Source: Phaseolus vulgaris (taxonomy: Eukaryota; Streptophyta; Magnoliopsida; Fabales; Fabaceae). Taken from it: a stretch of 64,000 nucleotides of DNA. Positions 22,421 through 34,986 of this stretch are shown piece by piece. Position 1 is the stretch's first letter; each line of letters begins with the position of its first letter. The DNA lies in the NCBI RefSeq assembly GCF_000499845.2, contig NC_023753.2, positions 4,858,791 to 4,922,790 on the forward strand, written 5' to 3'. Under the pieces are notes generated by a model. The model had not been told where the DNA came from. It saw nothing but the letters and a program-made list of their open reading frames with translations, and did no database searches. Made by a program: the position numbers and the translations under genes.

Positions 22421-24189
22421 TGAAGACAACATAAGAAATTGAGGCAACATAATAATATATAAGGGATCTAACCATTCCCTCTTCCTTCTATATATCCTCT
22501 AAAATAGGATCATGAAGCTACAAGGGTGTTTTGTTGCTAGAATGAATTCTCTTTACCACATTCTAATACCTATAAATAAAGGAGCTTATTATATTTAGAT
22601 ACATACAAAACCCACTATTCTACTTTTATTCAATTGTCTCTTCACTCCACCATTTGAATGTTTCCTTGGAGTAAAATTCCCTCTTATTTGTTAAGACTTT
22701 CCACCACTACTTAATCAATTAGAAGTGGTAATCAAAGAAAGAAAAACACCAAAATTATACTAACCATAGTTATCTTAATTAATTTTAAAATAATATAATT
22801 ATCTTAATAAAAATCATTTTAATTACCTTAATAAAAACATATATAGTAATCATAATTACCTTAATCACTTTAAATGTCTACTCAATACAACAACTTTCTC
22901 TACTATAATGCTTACTTCATGAATTAAAAAGATAAAATGGAAAATTCCACAAAAAGTTAACAAAAAAACCTATATAAATCTATCATGTATATATAAATAC
23001 ACATACAGACTTATGATAAAAGTTTTTTTTATAATAATATAATTGATTACTTATTCATTTTAGATCTCGCTTTTTGCCCCTCTTTTATATCATTCTCCTT
23101 TCTTAAGGGATGAAAAATGATTTTCCAATCATTTTCGGTAAACAAAATATATTGTTGTTAAATTCTGTTTCTTCATTTTTAGAAAATTAGAAGATAAAAA
23201 AGTGCTTACGTTTTGTTTGTCGTGTCCTAAAGGTTGCCGCGAACCTTCCTCGAAAAGAATACATTTTATTTTATTTCACGACGTAAAAATAAGGTTATTT
23301 TTTTATTATTTATATGTTTTATTTAATTTAGTTATACAATTGATTGATTAAGTTTCTTCTTAACCTGTTCTCCAATGAGTTAAAATCAAGAGAATGTTTG
23401 TCTTTTTTTCAGTAGTTCTATCTTTTTTTCCTTTTATTTGGAACGATTTTTTCATATTTCTTTTCCTTTCCTATTTTTTTGTTTTTATGAACTCTGGGTT
23501 CGAATGATACTTGCAAAAGGCACTCTGTTTTTCCAGTAAGATTTTGGCACTCGGTACTATTAGTACTGAATGATGACGTACCTGATTATTGGAATTTGTG
23601 CATATTTATATGATTATCATGAGTTATTTGTTATTGGGCTCAATTAGATATTTGGATCGTGATTAATAATATTTTGCCTAGTGTTTGATCACGGATTAGT
23701 TTCATTAATTTTTTGTTTGGACATAATAATTTTGGTTGTGTCGGTCGATCTTGACTGGATATCAGACCTCCAAGTGTTGTACGGGCCCAATTGGTACATA
23801 ACCTAACAATGTAAAAACTATTTACCCAATTAGTTATTTAAAAAAAATATTAACAATTTAAATTTATATATTATGTAACTTATGATAATATATAATAACA
23901 ATTTGTAAACTAATAATGATATTAATTTTGACAAGTGAAAAAATAATTGAAGTGCGGAAGGTTATCTTCTCGTCATTTTTTTTACACATTTATTCATTCA
24001 AATTAATATTTATCTTCAATTATTATTATTTTATTTATTTATTTTTATAAAAATGCTTTCATGTTAGGCATCACTATGCAACTTGACATCTCAGCTAGGC
24101 TGACATCTCAAGTAACAACCATCATCTGCCATCACATGAAAAAAATATTATGAAAAAAAAGAAAAAAAAGAAAGAAATACAAAAATATT
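22421..24189. other. AT-rich intergenic region
   Basis: No gene seen. It contains the dispersed repeat copy at 23500-23790, listed separately. Confidence 0.6.
23500..23790 (+). repeat. Copy of the dispersed repeat family (best preserved)
   Basis: This shares ordered blocks with 3180-3490: ATGATGACGTACC, CATATTTATATGATTATCAT, ATTTGGATCGTGATTAATAAT and TGTCGGTCGATC. The block GATGACGTACC.GATTATTGGAA and the closing CAGACCTCC.AGTG are LTR-like in composition, but I see no primer binding site or polypurine tract in place. Confidence 0.5.
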
Positions 24190-24690
24190 GGGGGATTATG
24201 CCAAAACCCATATATATATGTTAACACAAACGATACATAGGTAGACTATACATGTGCATAAAGAATTTTAAGAACATACTAGATGCAAACCTATTATACC
24301 AATAAAATGATTCTCTATGAATAAATCTCAAATTAGTCAACTTATCAGCACACACATTCCTTTCACAAAAATATGACTAACCATAAACATGATTTTCCCA
24401 CAGTAATTAAGACAAGTATTTCATCGATTACGAAGCATCCACGAAACATTAGTCCTAGCAGTAAACGCAACACAAACCAAGGCAGAATCACATTCAAGTT
24501 AGACATTAGTAAGCCCCATCTTTTGAGCTTCCTTCATAGCATGTATAACTCCATAAAACTCAGCAACCATAACAGTTTGAACTTCAGGAAATGCAGAGAA
24601 AGCAACAATAAATTTTCCCATACTCCCACAAAGAATACCTCCACAAGTAGCAAAACAAGGATACCCCTTCAATTATTTATTTTCTCTTCT
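24190..24690 (-). pseudogene. Degenerate LINE fragment, RNase H region
   Basis: On the minus strand a broken frame reads GGILCGSMGKFIVAFSAFPE, VAEFYGVIHAMKEAQKMGL, LECDSALVCVAFTARTNVSW, then ERNVCADKLTNLRFIHRES and YWYNRF. This is the plant LINE-type RNase H domain, with the acidic residues in AEFYG, ECDS and ADKL at the expected places. It has at least two in-frame stops (after GLTNV and after MLRNR) and a frameshift before ERNVCADKL. The stretch ending GFWHNPP resembles the usual C-terminus of these polyproteins. The reverse transcriptase part is absent, so it is a truncated, dead copy. Confidence 0.8.
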
Positions 24691-25229
24691 TTCCATTTTT
24701 TTTAAAACAAACCCTAATCTTTTAGTTTATAATTCCTGATTAAATTTCAAAATGATTGAAGATACTTGCCTTTCCAAAAAAAAAACAAACAAAGAAGTGA
24801 ACTTATAATCCTTTGGAAATTCTCAAACTTAAAATTATTGGAATGAGTTTTGTTATAACAACTTAATTAAACGTATAAAGTGCTTAAAACCTTCACCTTT
24901 AAAAAGTAAACAAAATGTAAATAAAAAAATTAAGGCATTAAATTATTATTACATATATGGCTTTCTGAGTGCAAGCTATGGACAAAAAGTTACTATACCC
25001 ATTAGTTTTTGGTGAATATTACACTACATGAGTCACACATCTTCTAGCACATTTCATTCTCCCAATTGGGTTACAATTCACTCAATGATGTTTTTCTCTC
25101 AATCTAGCACACTAGGGTTGAGCTTCTAGCTCCCTATTTAACCTAATTTACTAGGGTGAGGTGACTTACTGTGTCGCACTGATGGACTTAATGCTAAAAA
25201 CATAAAATTGTCCCAATGTTCCCGACACA

Positions 25230-25297
25230 TTCTCGCTCAAGTGAGAAATGTGTCGATTTTTTATAACGCCACTTGAGTATTCTCACTTGAGCGAGAA
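25230..25297. repeat. Inverted pair of TTCTCGCTCAAGTGAGAA
   Basis: The 18-mer at 25230-25247 is the exact reverse complement of 25280-25297, spaced by 32 bases; each arm is itself partly palindromic. Similar CGCTCAAGTGAG strings are familiar to me from legume LTR retrotransposons, so this is probably a retroelement fragment. Confidence 0.6.
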
Positions 25298-27145
25298 CCC
25301 CTGCTGCTGAGTTGGATTTTTTGTGTGTTTTTGGGCCTTCTAACTTTCTCCTTTTAGCTTATATTTGTCCTCTTTGGCCAAACTGTCTCCATTCTTCCCT
25401 AAAAACCTAAAATTAACACAAAATTTGAGAATAAAATGCTTTTATTCAAATAAAGATCACAAAAATATAAAAAGGTAAAAATTCATAAATTATGAATTAT
25501 TTTATATATCTTTTAACAATTAATACTCATAAGTGTCAATATTTTAATATGAAATATTACTGAAATTGGACACTTATTAGTAAATATGTTTGAAAATTTT
25601 ATCGAGTAAAAATGATCCTAACTCCTCAAATAGTATAATGTGTGATCAAATTTTGAAATAAATAGGTTAAGAAGAAAAATAGAGAAAATGTAAAAAAAAA
25701 ATACCAATAAACATTACATTCAAGACATTATTCATTCTTAATTTTCACATGTTTTTCTATTTTTTTCCTTGTTTTATATGGTCTTCCTATAATAAATAAA
25801 AGAGTTAACTTTTTCATAAGTGCGTCAACTACATCAAGGCTTACACTTCTTTAAAAAAACACAACCAAAATCTGGTTTTACAATAGTTAAATTCAATTAA
25901 AGATATTTATTACAAATAATCTTATATTATTCGAATAAACACATTGAAAAGAGTCAAAATATAATTAGAAAACCGATCAGTCAACAAATTAGAGTCTCAT
26001 ATCACCTTCATCTCTAACATCTTACCATTTTTTTAGTGTTTTTTACCTTTGTACAATGCTATTTTGCTTTCTAAATTAAGTACGTGGTAGTATCAAATCC
26101 AAATTACGAAATTATATTATTGTAATCAATTGTGTTATTTTTTAATTATTCAGTATAATATATTATTACTTTCTAACTATTTTTCATAAAGTAATAGGAA
26201 AAATCTGAATTGTCCAACACATGATATACGATATTAGTCTCTATTGGGATTATAAAAGTTGAGGATGTAATGTAACATCAAACGTCTCAATTAAGTGAAC
26301 TTTTAACAATCTCACATTGACATTGTCGTCATCCTCAGTATTCCTGCATATGCTCAATTCATTGCTATCAATGCTCAACTAATATCACAGTGAAATCGAT
26401 GTATACAATCAAATAAGAGATTGAGTCTAGATTGGATAAGAACAAAATTAAACCATACTTCACTTTCTTTTTATATATTTATATATATATTTGAAATAAT
26501 CAAATTAAAAGTTCTTATAAAATTTTGTTTTGGTAGAAAATATGTGATAGGTAAAATTGAAATAAGTAAGTCAACATAAATATAGAAAAAAAAATAAAGA
26601 TTTGATTGAAAGTAATAAAGGAAAAATATAAAAAAAAATAATAATAATAAAAAATAATATTATAAATCTTATTATATTTTAAAAATATTTTTCTCCCACC
26701 AAATATACCAAATTACTCTTATACTTTTTCATCTTTTCTTCCTCAAAGTGAGTTTTAATCTTGTTTTTTCTTATATACTATTAAGACATGTTAAATTTTG
26801 AAACTTTTTATCATTTATTATGTAATCTATTTTTATACTTTTCTTTTTAACACAGTTATCTTTCTGCACTATTCTTTTAATACACATCTCAAATGGAATA
26901 TAGTTTTTTTTCTTTTTCAAATAGTTATGTTATTATTTTAAAAATATAAAAATATTACAGAAAATAAGATTATTTAACCATTTTAAAAATTAATATTAAC
27001 GTACGAAAGATATAAACCTTTTGGAAATATAGTTTTTTAAGTTAATTTAAATAATTACCGGTTGAATTTTTGTTATTAACAATGATATTTGTGGTTTTAA
27101 TATCTACATGATACTAATTTAAAATTGAATGATTATTTAAGTATA

Positions 27146-27202
<57 letters not shown>
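27146..27202. repeat. Compound (CA)n(TA)n microsatellite
   Basis: An uninterrupted run of CA units passes directly into about twenty TA units. Confidence 0.95.
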
Positions 27203-27206
<4 letters not shown>

Positions 27207-30039
27207 CTCGAGTGTATAATAGTTCTACTATGCAACATAAAATATAAAATAAGATTACTAAACCTTACAAGTATACTTTTAATTATTTTTTGAAATATGT
27301 AATTTGACTGTAACGTGAAATATTGCTGTTCATTACCGCTATTATTATTTTTTATTATAATAAACTATTTTATTCTATCGTATGAATTACTTTAAATTCT
27401 GCGTAAGTACGTGTTCTTTAATTCAATTACTTAAAAAAAGTAACATTTGATTTCAATAATTTTTTAACTAAATTCATTGAAATTTAGTTATAGTATTTGG
27501 AAATATTTTATTATTAGTTTGAGTAAAAATAAATTTAAATAATTTGTTTAATTCTGATTTGGCTAGCTAATTGATTCGTTTTCCCATTTTTCTTTCTCTT
27601 TCACTTTTTTTTCTCCCTTTCCTTTTTCTTTTTACGTCTTCAGTTCCCTCTTCCTCTCCAACCCTTCATTTATCTAATATCCAAATTCACTTTTTGACTA
27701 TTTTTATCAGCAATATATATGAGTAATTTATTTTTATCATAATAAAATTAAAAAATGATAAAAACTATAAAGAAATGATAAGTTATAGATGACCAACTTT
27801 TTTTTATATGATGAAACCATCTTTTTACTATTATTTTCTTTGTGAGGTATTAATTGGAGGAGTCATGAAGAATCGAGAAGGTTGAATTAGGGTCCAAGAA
27901 GTGTGATGTGAGAATTATGGGTGGGGCTATCATGATAGGTTGGATTGCAATTAATAAGCCAATTCATACATGTACTTATTAAAGAAAAGGGTTGAGGATG
28001 AGATAAATCTAATCTACATTATTTATTTAAAGAGGGGTAATTCTCATTTTATATTTATATTGTCAATTAAAAATCAAATCAGATTACAATATATAAAGAT
28101 AAATCTTATTTTTAAATAATTTTTACTTATTAATATAATATTTGATTTTATTAAATAGAATAAAGATTAAAAATATATATTTTTAGAATAATTCAAACTT
28201 TAGCGAAGTAAAAAGTATTTGAAGAGACTGAAATAAAATTTTATATATGTGTAGAAAGATTAGAAATATAGTGGGCAATAATATAAGAAAATAATATAAA
28301 AATGACAATGATAGTTGTGTGAGTGTGTTAAGTTAGATTGTCGCTGTCCAACTTCACACTTAGTGTAAATATAAATCATTTATCGACACGACAGGACTGA
28401 AATCATTTACTCGAAAGATTATAAATTTAAATCAAGCAGAAAAAAAATTCTAAGACGTTAATATATTCAAATTTCGTTATATTTATTGGGAGAAGCCAAT
28501 ATTTTTATTTTTTATTTTTTTTAGAATTTTTTATTAAAATAGATATAAATTATTTAGGTATGGATTTGGTTAATATATAAATTTTGATTAGTTTTTTTAT
28601 ATTTTATTATATTTTTTATTTTAATAATATTTTTTTTATGTAATAACATATAATAATTATTATTTAAGGTGTCTAACTGATATGTCAAGATAATAACATT
28701 AAAGTTTATATATATATATATATATAATCTACTATAACAAATCCATTTAAAAAATAATTTTAGCTAGTTGTGTCTCCATAAAATAAATTTTTAAAATTAA
28801 TAAATGACATGTTATCCAATATAATATTATATGATATTTATATTAATATCATTTATCTTTAAATATACATTATAGAATATGGTTATGCTAATTGTATATT
28901 TTTATTCAACAATTTAACTATACATAATGACATCAAGGTGTTGACCAATATTGATTCAAATGTTATCTTAATGGACGGTTTCTTGATTTTTTTTTTGTTA
29001 TCCCATTACGTTACCTGGAATGTAGATATCATTTTGTTTTAATTTTTTTATAAGTCTCATTGCGATATATATTTTTTAAGATGTTTTTTAACTTTTGTTT
29101 TTAAGAATATTTTAAGACTTATACTTTAGTAATCACTTATTTAATTATCGACTGCTTTTGAGATAAAAAAAATAACTATTTTTTTATGATTCGTTATTCT
29201 ATTTAAAGTTTAATATCTTAAATTTTATATCATGTATGAGTATTTTGTGATAAAAGAATCTTATTAAATTCATATCTTAAAATTATAATTTTAAATATGT
29301 TATACTCCTAGAAATATTCCTAGAGTTTAATATAACAATAAAAATATTTTTTTTAAATTATTTATTAATTTGTAATTGTATTAAAAAATAATCCATCTCG
29401 TTCCAAATTTATGAGTAATAAAATTGTAATAATATTATAATTTTTCAAATGAGAGAAAAGTTATAAAAATGTCTTCTTTTTCCGATCATAGTATTTTAGC
29501 AATTTCCATATTTTCTATAAGTTCTCTATGCTACAATTTTATTTCAAAATTTTAATTATATTCACTTTTATCCTCCGAATATAATAATTTAATATTAAAA
29601 TAAAGTGTGAATTTAAAAAGTTAGTGAGTATCAAATAATCATTTTTTTCTCTATCCCTAATACACTTAATTATTTTTTGTGTGAAATATCTCCTGAGGTT
29701 GAGATGTAAAGTAAATTTGATCCCTTTCAATGAAATTTTGTTAACACATTGTAATCTGGTGATCATATACTAATTATGATAAATCATGTTGGTAATTAAT
29801 TACCGTGCTTGATGAATGTGAGAGTGGAATGGTGTGAACGAGATGTGCTACATCTCCAATTTTTGTATTAATTTCAAATCTTTAAATCTAATTTATTTAT
29901 TTTTTTAATGAATTTATCTCAAATCAAAAGTCATATTTTTAGGATATGTGTAATTCAATTAAATGTATTTTGATGGGATATAAATTGGGTATTTTTTTAC
30001 ATTTTGAAAATTCAAATAAAAATGGGTGTGAATGAGTCC

Positions 30040-30770
30040 AAGTCATGAAACGTTAAGTGAAATTTAAAAAAGTAAGAACATATCATATAAGTCTAGTTCA
30101 TGTTAGAGCAGGTCATGCCAAATTCAAACAAGCTAAACCATACTTAGGTTAAGTTAGGTCAAATCCAAACTAGGTTGGATCAAGTTAGTCCCAAGTCAAT
30201 TTGGATTGAGTAGAACCTAATTTTAAGTTAAGTCAAGCTTGAGTCAAATTAGGGTAGGTCGGACCCAAGTTAGTGTTAGTCAAGTTAGGTCAGGTCATAA
30301 CCATGTTAAGTTGGTCAGACTTAACCCAAGTTAGATTAGTCAAGTCAAGTTCAGGTCAAGTAGAGTGGGTTGAGCCTATATTAGGTTGAATCCAGATTGA
30401 CCTAAGTTAGGCTGAGACCAAGTTGGACCAAGTCAATTTAAGATGAGTTGAGACAAGTCAAGCCAAGTTAAGTTGAATTCACTTTGAGTTAAGAAAGTCT
30501 AAACCTAGGTAAGTCATTTTTTATCCACTTATTGTCAAATCAACTAGGGTACACATCAAGTCAAGTTAGGGTAGGTTCACATCAAGTTAAATTAATTCGA
30601 GATCAAGTTGGACAAAATTGAGTCAAGTCAATAAGACCTAAAATATACGAAAACAAATCTAACCCAAATCGAATTAACTCGAACAAGATCTAAATCAAGT
30701 TAAGTAGATTAGATCTACGTCAGATTGAACATGTTTGAGTTCATATGAACTTCATCGAATTAAACTCAAT
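30040..30770 (+). repeat. Decayed GTCAAGTT-type minisatellite
   Basis: About 730 bp built from imperfect repeats of a short theme, (A/G)GTCAAGTTAGGT with variants such as AAGTCAAG, GGTTAAGTT, AGGTCGGACCCAAG and GACCAAGTTGGA. Unit length drifts between about 10 and 25 bases. It contrasts sharply with the flanking A/T-only DNA, being richer in G and C. Every frame is broken, so it is not coding now. Confidence 0.8.
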
Positions 30771-30779
30771 CATCATTAG

Positions 30780-32880
30780 ACTATCAACGTAGACTCAAGA
30801 TGTATTGTTATGACAAAGAGACTGTTATCTTTATTTATAATTCTTGAAGCAATATTAATTATTTAGATGACCAATTTATTTCTTTATTTCTGAATATTGC
30901 TAGTAAAACAAAATCATAAATTTTTTCTAAAGATTGCACCCAGACAAACAAGAAAAAAAAACAGGTTGGTGACTCGATTTATTATTTGCACATATTAATG
31001 AATATAGGTGCTATCTCCAGGTCGGTTCAGGATACATATGAGATATATACCAATATATACATGAATATGACCAATTCTAAAGATTACAAGACATAAAGCA
31101 ACCATAATGCACAAAAAATGATATAATTATTGCGGTATTGGTCTAAAAGTTTAGGAAATAAAAGTATAAAATTTATAAAAATACAATTAAAAAGAAATTG
31201 AAGTGTTCATATAATATCTAACATAGATTCATATCCGACAAGTGACGGGTACTAACATCATGCAATAAACACGCGTACAATACGAGGGTCAGTGTTTCTT
31301 AATAACGCAGCACCTGCACCATGTGAATTAAGAGTGAAATCACTGACAACTTTAGATATGAAAGATAGAAGAATATTTTCTTCTTGAGTAGTCAAGCTTT
31401 TTCCAAGAAAAAAAATGCAGATATTTGGTGACAATGCATGTCGACGCCCAAAAATAGTTTCCACGAACTTTCTTATGTTTCTACACAGCACCATTTTAAA
31501 GCAATCCTAAGATTTTGCTTTCTGGTACCCTTTCAACGCATTTTCAAAGGTATAAACTGCAACGGAAACTGAGTCTATAAACGACTAATTTGTGCTATTG
31601 GAAGTCATAATCAATAAATGCCCATCAAAATACAAACAATTATTCAGAAATCATACGAGGGATAAAAATTCTGATATAGCATTATCAGAGCACCCATTGA
31701 CACTGATTTCAAAAACACGCAGTAGTTAAAAAAAACATTTGGGCCGGAGAACATTTTGAGATTAAAAGCAAAAAAAGCCTCTTCTATTACCCATGATTTT
31801 TTGGTGTATAAGCAAACACTTCATTCATCAACTTGCAACAAGTGCTGACCGTGCTTCTGAATTCTCTTTTATTTGCAATTGAGGTTTAAATGTGTTATGG
31901 TAAGCTTATTCTAAATGACAAGTCAATGAATAGTTACTTCTTTCAAAATCTGTGCCATATTTACTCCTCGAGAGTGATATTCACCTCATCTTTTTTTATT
32001 CTAAAAAAATATGAAGGCGAGATTAAATATTTTCAAGTTTCTTAAGCAGTTATGAAATATATTTTCTTTATATGCTAACATTTTATTTTGTGAAAAAATA
32101 TAACATGTTTATTTTTTTATATTACCTTTTTAAAAGGTTTTGTTAAACACGCATGTTATTTTTCTTTGAAGATAATCGTGAGGCATGGTCAAACACTAAG
32201 TATGAACGATAATCACTAATAGTTATATTATATTCAGCCCACGTTGGTTTGTAGTGCAATGGATTTGGCTCAGCAGTTCTTCAACTGCAATTCTTACAGC
32301 AAAACATGGAGTGATTTATAAGAAGCTCTCGCTTGATATGTGCCCAAATAGTTTAAGATGTTCGATGAAATGTAACTGCACCAACGCTGACTGATAAGAC
32401 CTGAATACTGAGTGTCATTTGTGCTTGGCTCTTGTTGACGCCCTTGTTCAAGCTAAATGAAGTAAAACAGATATGCAGATCAAACAGACATGTACACCAC
32501 ACATCAGAAGTAACAACGTAAAAAAAAGAAGAAGAAAGAAACACAAAACCCCCACAAACCTTTCTCTTTTCTTCTGTCGCTACATCTCTCCAACCCTCTC
32601 CATTCTCTCTTCATTTCTCACTCCATACATCATCTATTTTAGAATTTGATTGCTCGCGTGGTATATGAGGAGGTAAGGAACATTTCTATCCGATAAGATT
32701 TTCAAACAGAGTAAGTTCATTTTTACTCTAAAGAATCTTTATTCTTTATTTTTCTTTAGGATTTAGTCATCAATCTTGGTAGAATTACTGTAATAAATGA
32801 GGTTTCAAAACACAAACAAAATTGATTTCCCGAGGCGTGAGTGATCACTGTCCGTAAGGACCTATCCGCGGTGTATTGCG
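30780..32880. other. Intergenic region with one gene-like segment
   Basis: On the minus strand 31258-31494 is a 78-codon frame with a protein-like composition: GRRHALSPNICIFFLGKSLT, then a stretch ending GAGAALLRNTDPRIVRVFIA. I do not recognise it; upstream the frame is closed by a stop. It may be a relic of a final exon. At 32830-32890 there is a short GC-rich segment (ATCACTGTCCGTAAGGACCT) directly beside the TRIM element, also unexplained. Confidence 0.4.
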
Positions 32881-32890
32881 CAAGTCCCCA

Positions 32891-33236
32891 CCCCATAAAA
32901 CCGGCTCAATAAGGTAAGGTTTGCACCCACTTATATACAATGAAATGCTCTAATCTCTAGTCGATGTGGGATCTCCAACACCCCCCCCTCACGCCGAGAG
33001 TGATAGATAGAAGCTCGTGCGTGGGACTATATATTATGGGTGGTCCGATAGCGGGTGGCACGATAGGCTCAACACAAACACTCGCTAGGATAGGCTCAAA
33101 ATGGCTCTGATACCATGTTACGAAGTGGACTTTAAGCCTAACTCAACCCCATAAAACCGGCTCGATACGGTGAGGTTTGCACCCACTTATATACAATGAA
33201 AGGCTCTAATCTCTAGTCGATGTGAGATCTCCAACA
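32891..33236 (-). mobile_element. TRIM retrotransposon (terminal-repeat retrotransposon in miniature)
   Basis: Minus-strand element with the full miniature layout. The 5' LTR is 33116-33236 (121 bp, starting TGTTGGAGATC and ending CTTCGTAACA). Directly after it is the primer binding site TGGTATCAGAGCC (33103-33115), complementary to the 3' end of initiator tRNA-Met. A non-coding internal part of about 120 bp follows, then a polypurine tract GTGAGGGGGGGG (32981-32992) and the 3' LTR from 32980 down to about 32891. The two LTRs differ at about 5 of 90 aligned bases. The 3' LTR lacks its last 30 or so bases, so no target duplication can be read. Confidence 0.88.
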
Positions 33237-33239
33237 CAC

Positions 33240-34986
33240 GTGAGAGATGCATTTTCTGAAGCAAAGGGTTGCAGTATTTATATATGGAGAAAATAACTGC
33301 ATCCCACTACATGAGCAAAACTACTTCCCACGGTCAAGGCGGTTTCGAGCTGTTGCGGAGAAGAAGACCGTGTCTACTGAATATTTTTTGTTCTATTTGG
33401 ATAACTTGCATTAGACCCTTATATCGTGAAGCTTAAACTGATGAGATAACATTCTAGAAGTTGCTTGGAAAGCAAGCAATTAAGTTAAGATAAATTAACT
33501 TTAAGTTTCAATAGTATCATAGGTTAGAAGATCTGGATGTAGAGGGGACGTAGTCCCAAGTTTCAATTTCTCTTGCAGGGATGCTATTTGATAAAATTGT
33601 TTGATTTTATGTTGTGTGAACATGTATAAATATTAGATTTTGATAGTTTGGAAGTTAAATATTGTTTTTATGTTGGAAAAGTTATTGAATTTTATGAATT
33701 TTTAAATGTTAAGTGATTGAATGATATGTATTATATATGAATGATGAAAATTGTATGAAATTGACGAGTTGTTGTTTGATAGTACATTAAGTATGAAAAA
33801 TCTATGTTTAAGAGAGATATTTTAGCTTCACTAATGATCTAAGTTATATAGACTAAAATATAAGGTGACGAGAAGCTGACGAGGGAGTAGACACTGTTAT
33901 CGTTATTGGATATTTGAATTTATCCTTCATGTGTAGTCATTGTGATTGAAATGAAATCAAAGTACTATAAATTGAAATGAAATTCAATGATTGTAATTGA
34001 AAATAGATCCATGTGTGATATATATGAATGATGAAATTGGTATTGAAATTTTATATAACAACATTTAAAGAAATGTTTATAAATGGTTAGTTGATTGGTT
34101 CTTTTTGCATGTTATAGAATTTCTTTACATTAGCTTACCATTATTTTTCTTGTTGTGTTGTGAGCTCGACACAAGCAGATGATATGATCATACATGTGTC
34201 GAAGGGTCTTGAAAACTTTAGTATGTTGTTTTGAACCTTATATTTTAAATATTTGTATTCCTATAAGTTCTAATCATGTATTAGAAATGTTTTTAAAAAC
34301 ACTAAACTTATATAGAAACATGTAAAATTTGTATTGTAATAGTTAGATGAAATTTTTTGGGAGTGTTAAATCATATATGAAATCATACATGGTAAGAGGA
34401 AAAGAGTTATTTGAGAATATATTATTCCTCTGATATGATCAATCAAATCAAATGCTTTTGCTCTAAGATAGTATTTACAAATTTTCTGGCTCCACCAAGT
34501 TTTGTTGCAGAAAATATATTAAGAGTTAAGCGAAAGAGCAATGCCAGGCATTGCAGTAGTGTGTGCATAAAGAGGGAAACCAAATGAAAGAATCCAATTT
34601 CGACCGAGGAGGTTGATGTAAAGACACCAAAGAAATGGATGTTAGATTTCAGTTCTGGAAAGGTGAAGTTATAAGCTAAAATCACAGGGAGCAGGGACCA
34701 GTCGGAGCGAAGGTGCACCTCATAACAACTTTGATGTTCTTACTTGTTCTCAAATGTCCAAGTCCAACCTTTTCCATTTGCATTTGTCCTAAAATACTCT
34801 TGTATTCAAATGTATAGCATTGCAGGGTAAATTGGGATAGTCAAAACATATACAAATGAATATTCAAAATTAAAAGGTAAAAATACACACCAGACTTGAA
34901 CTAAAGAAAATAGAGCTCCTCACAAGAGATGAGGGCAGGACTATGCTGATGATTAAAGAGCCATAATTCCAAAATCTACTCTTCAG
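33240..34986. other. Intergenic region
   Basis: No supported gene. The right part lies downstream of the unknown membrane protein gene and probably includes its 3' untranslated region; the minus-strand frame at 34443-34718 has no recognisable domain. Confidence 0.5.

Larger units (their letters stand above)
24700..30035. other. Very AT-rich intergenic region
   Basis: More than 5 kb with no supported gene. Notable items are the inverted pair at 25230-25297 and the compound microsatellite at 27146-27202. Long A/T stretches and short TA repeats (for example near 28706-28726) fill most of the rest. Confidence 0.7.

Noticed and set aside
24373..24705. 110-codon plus-strand ORF
   Set aside because: It is the antisense of the LINE RNase H fragment, which explains the sequence better.
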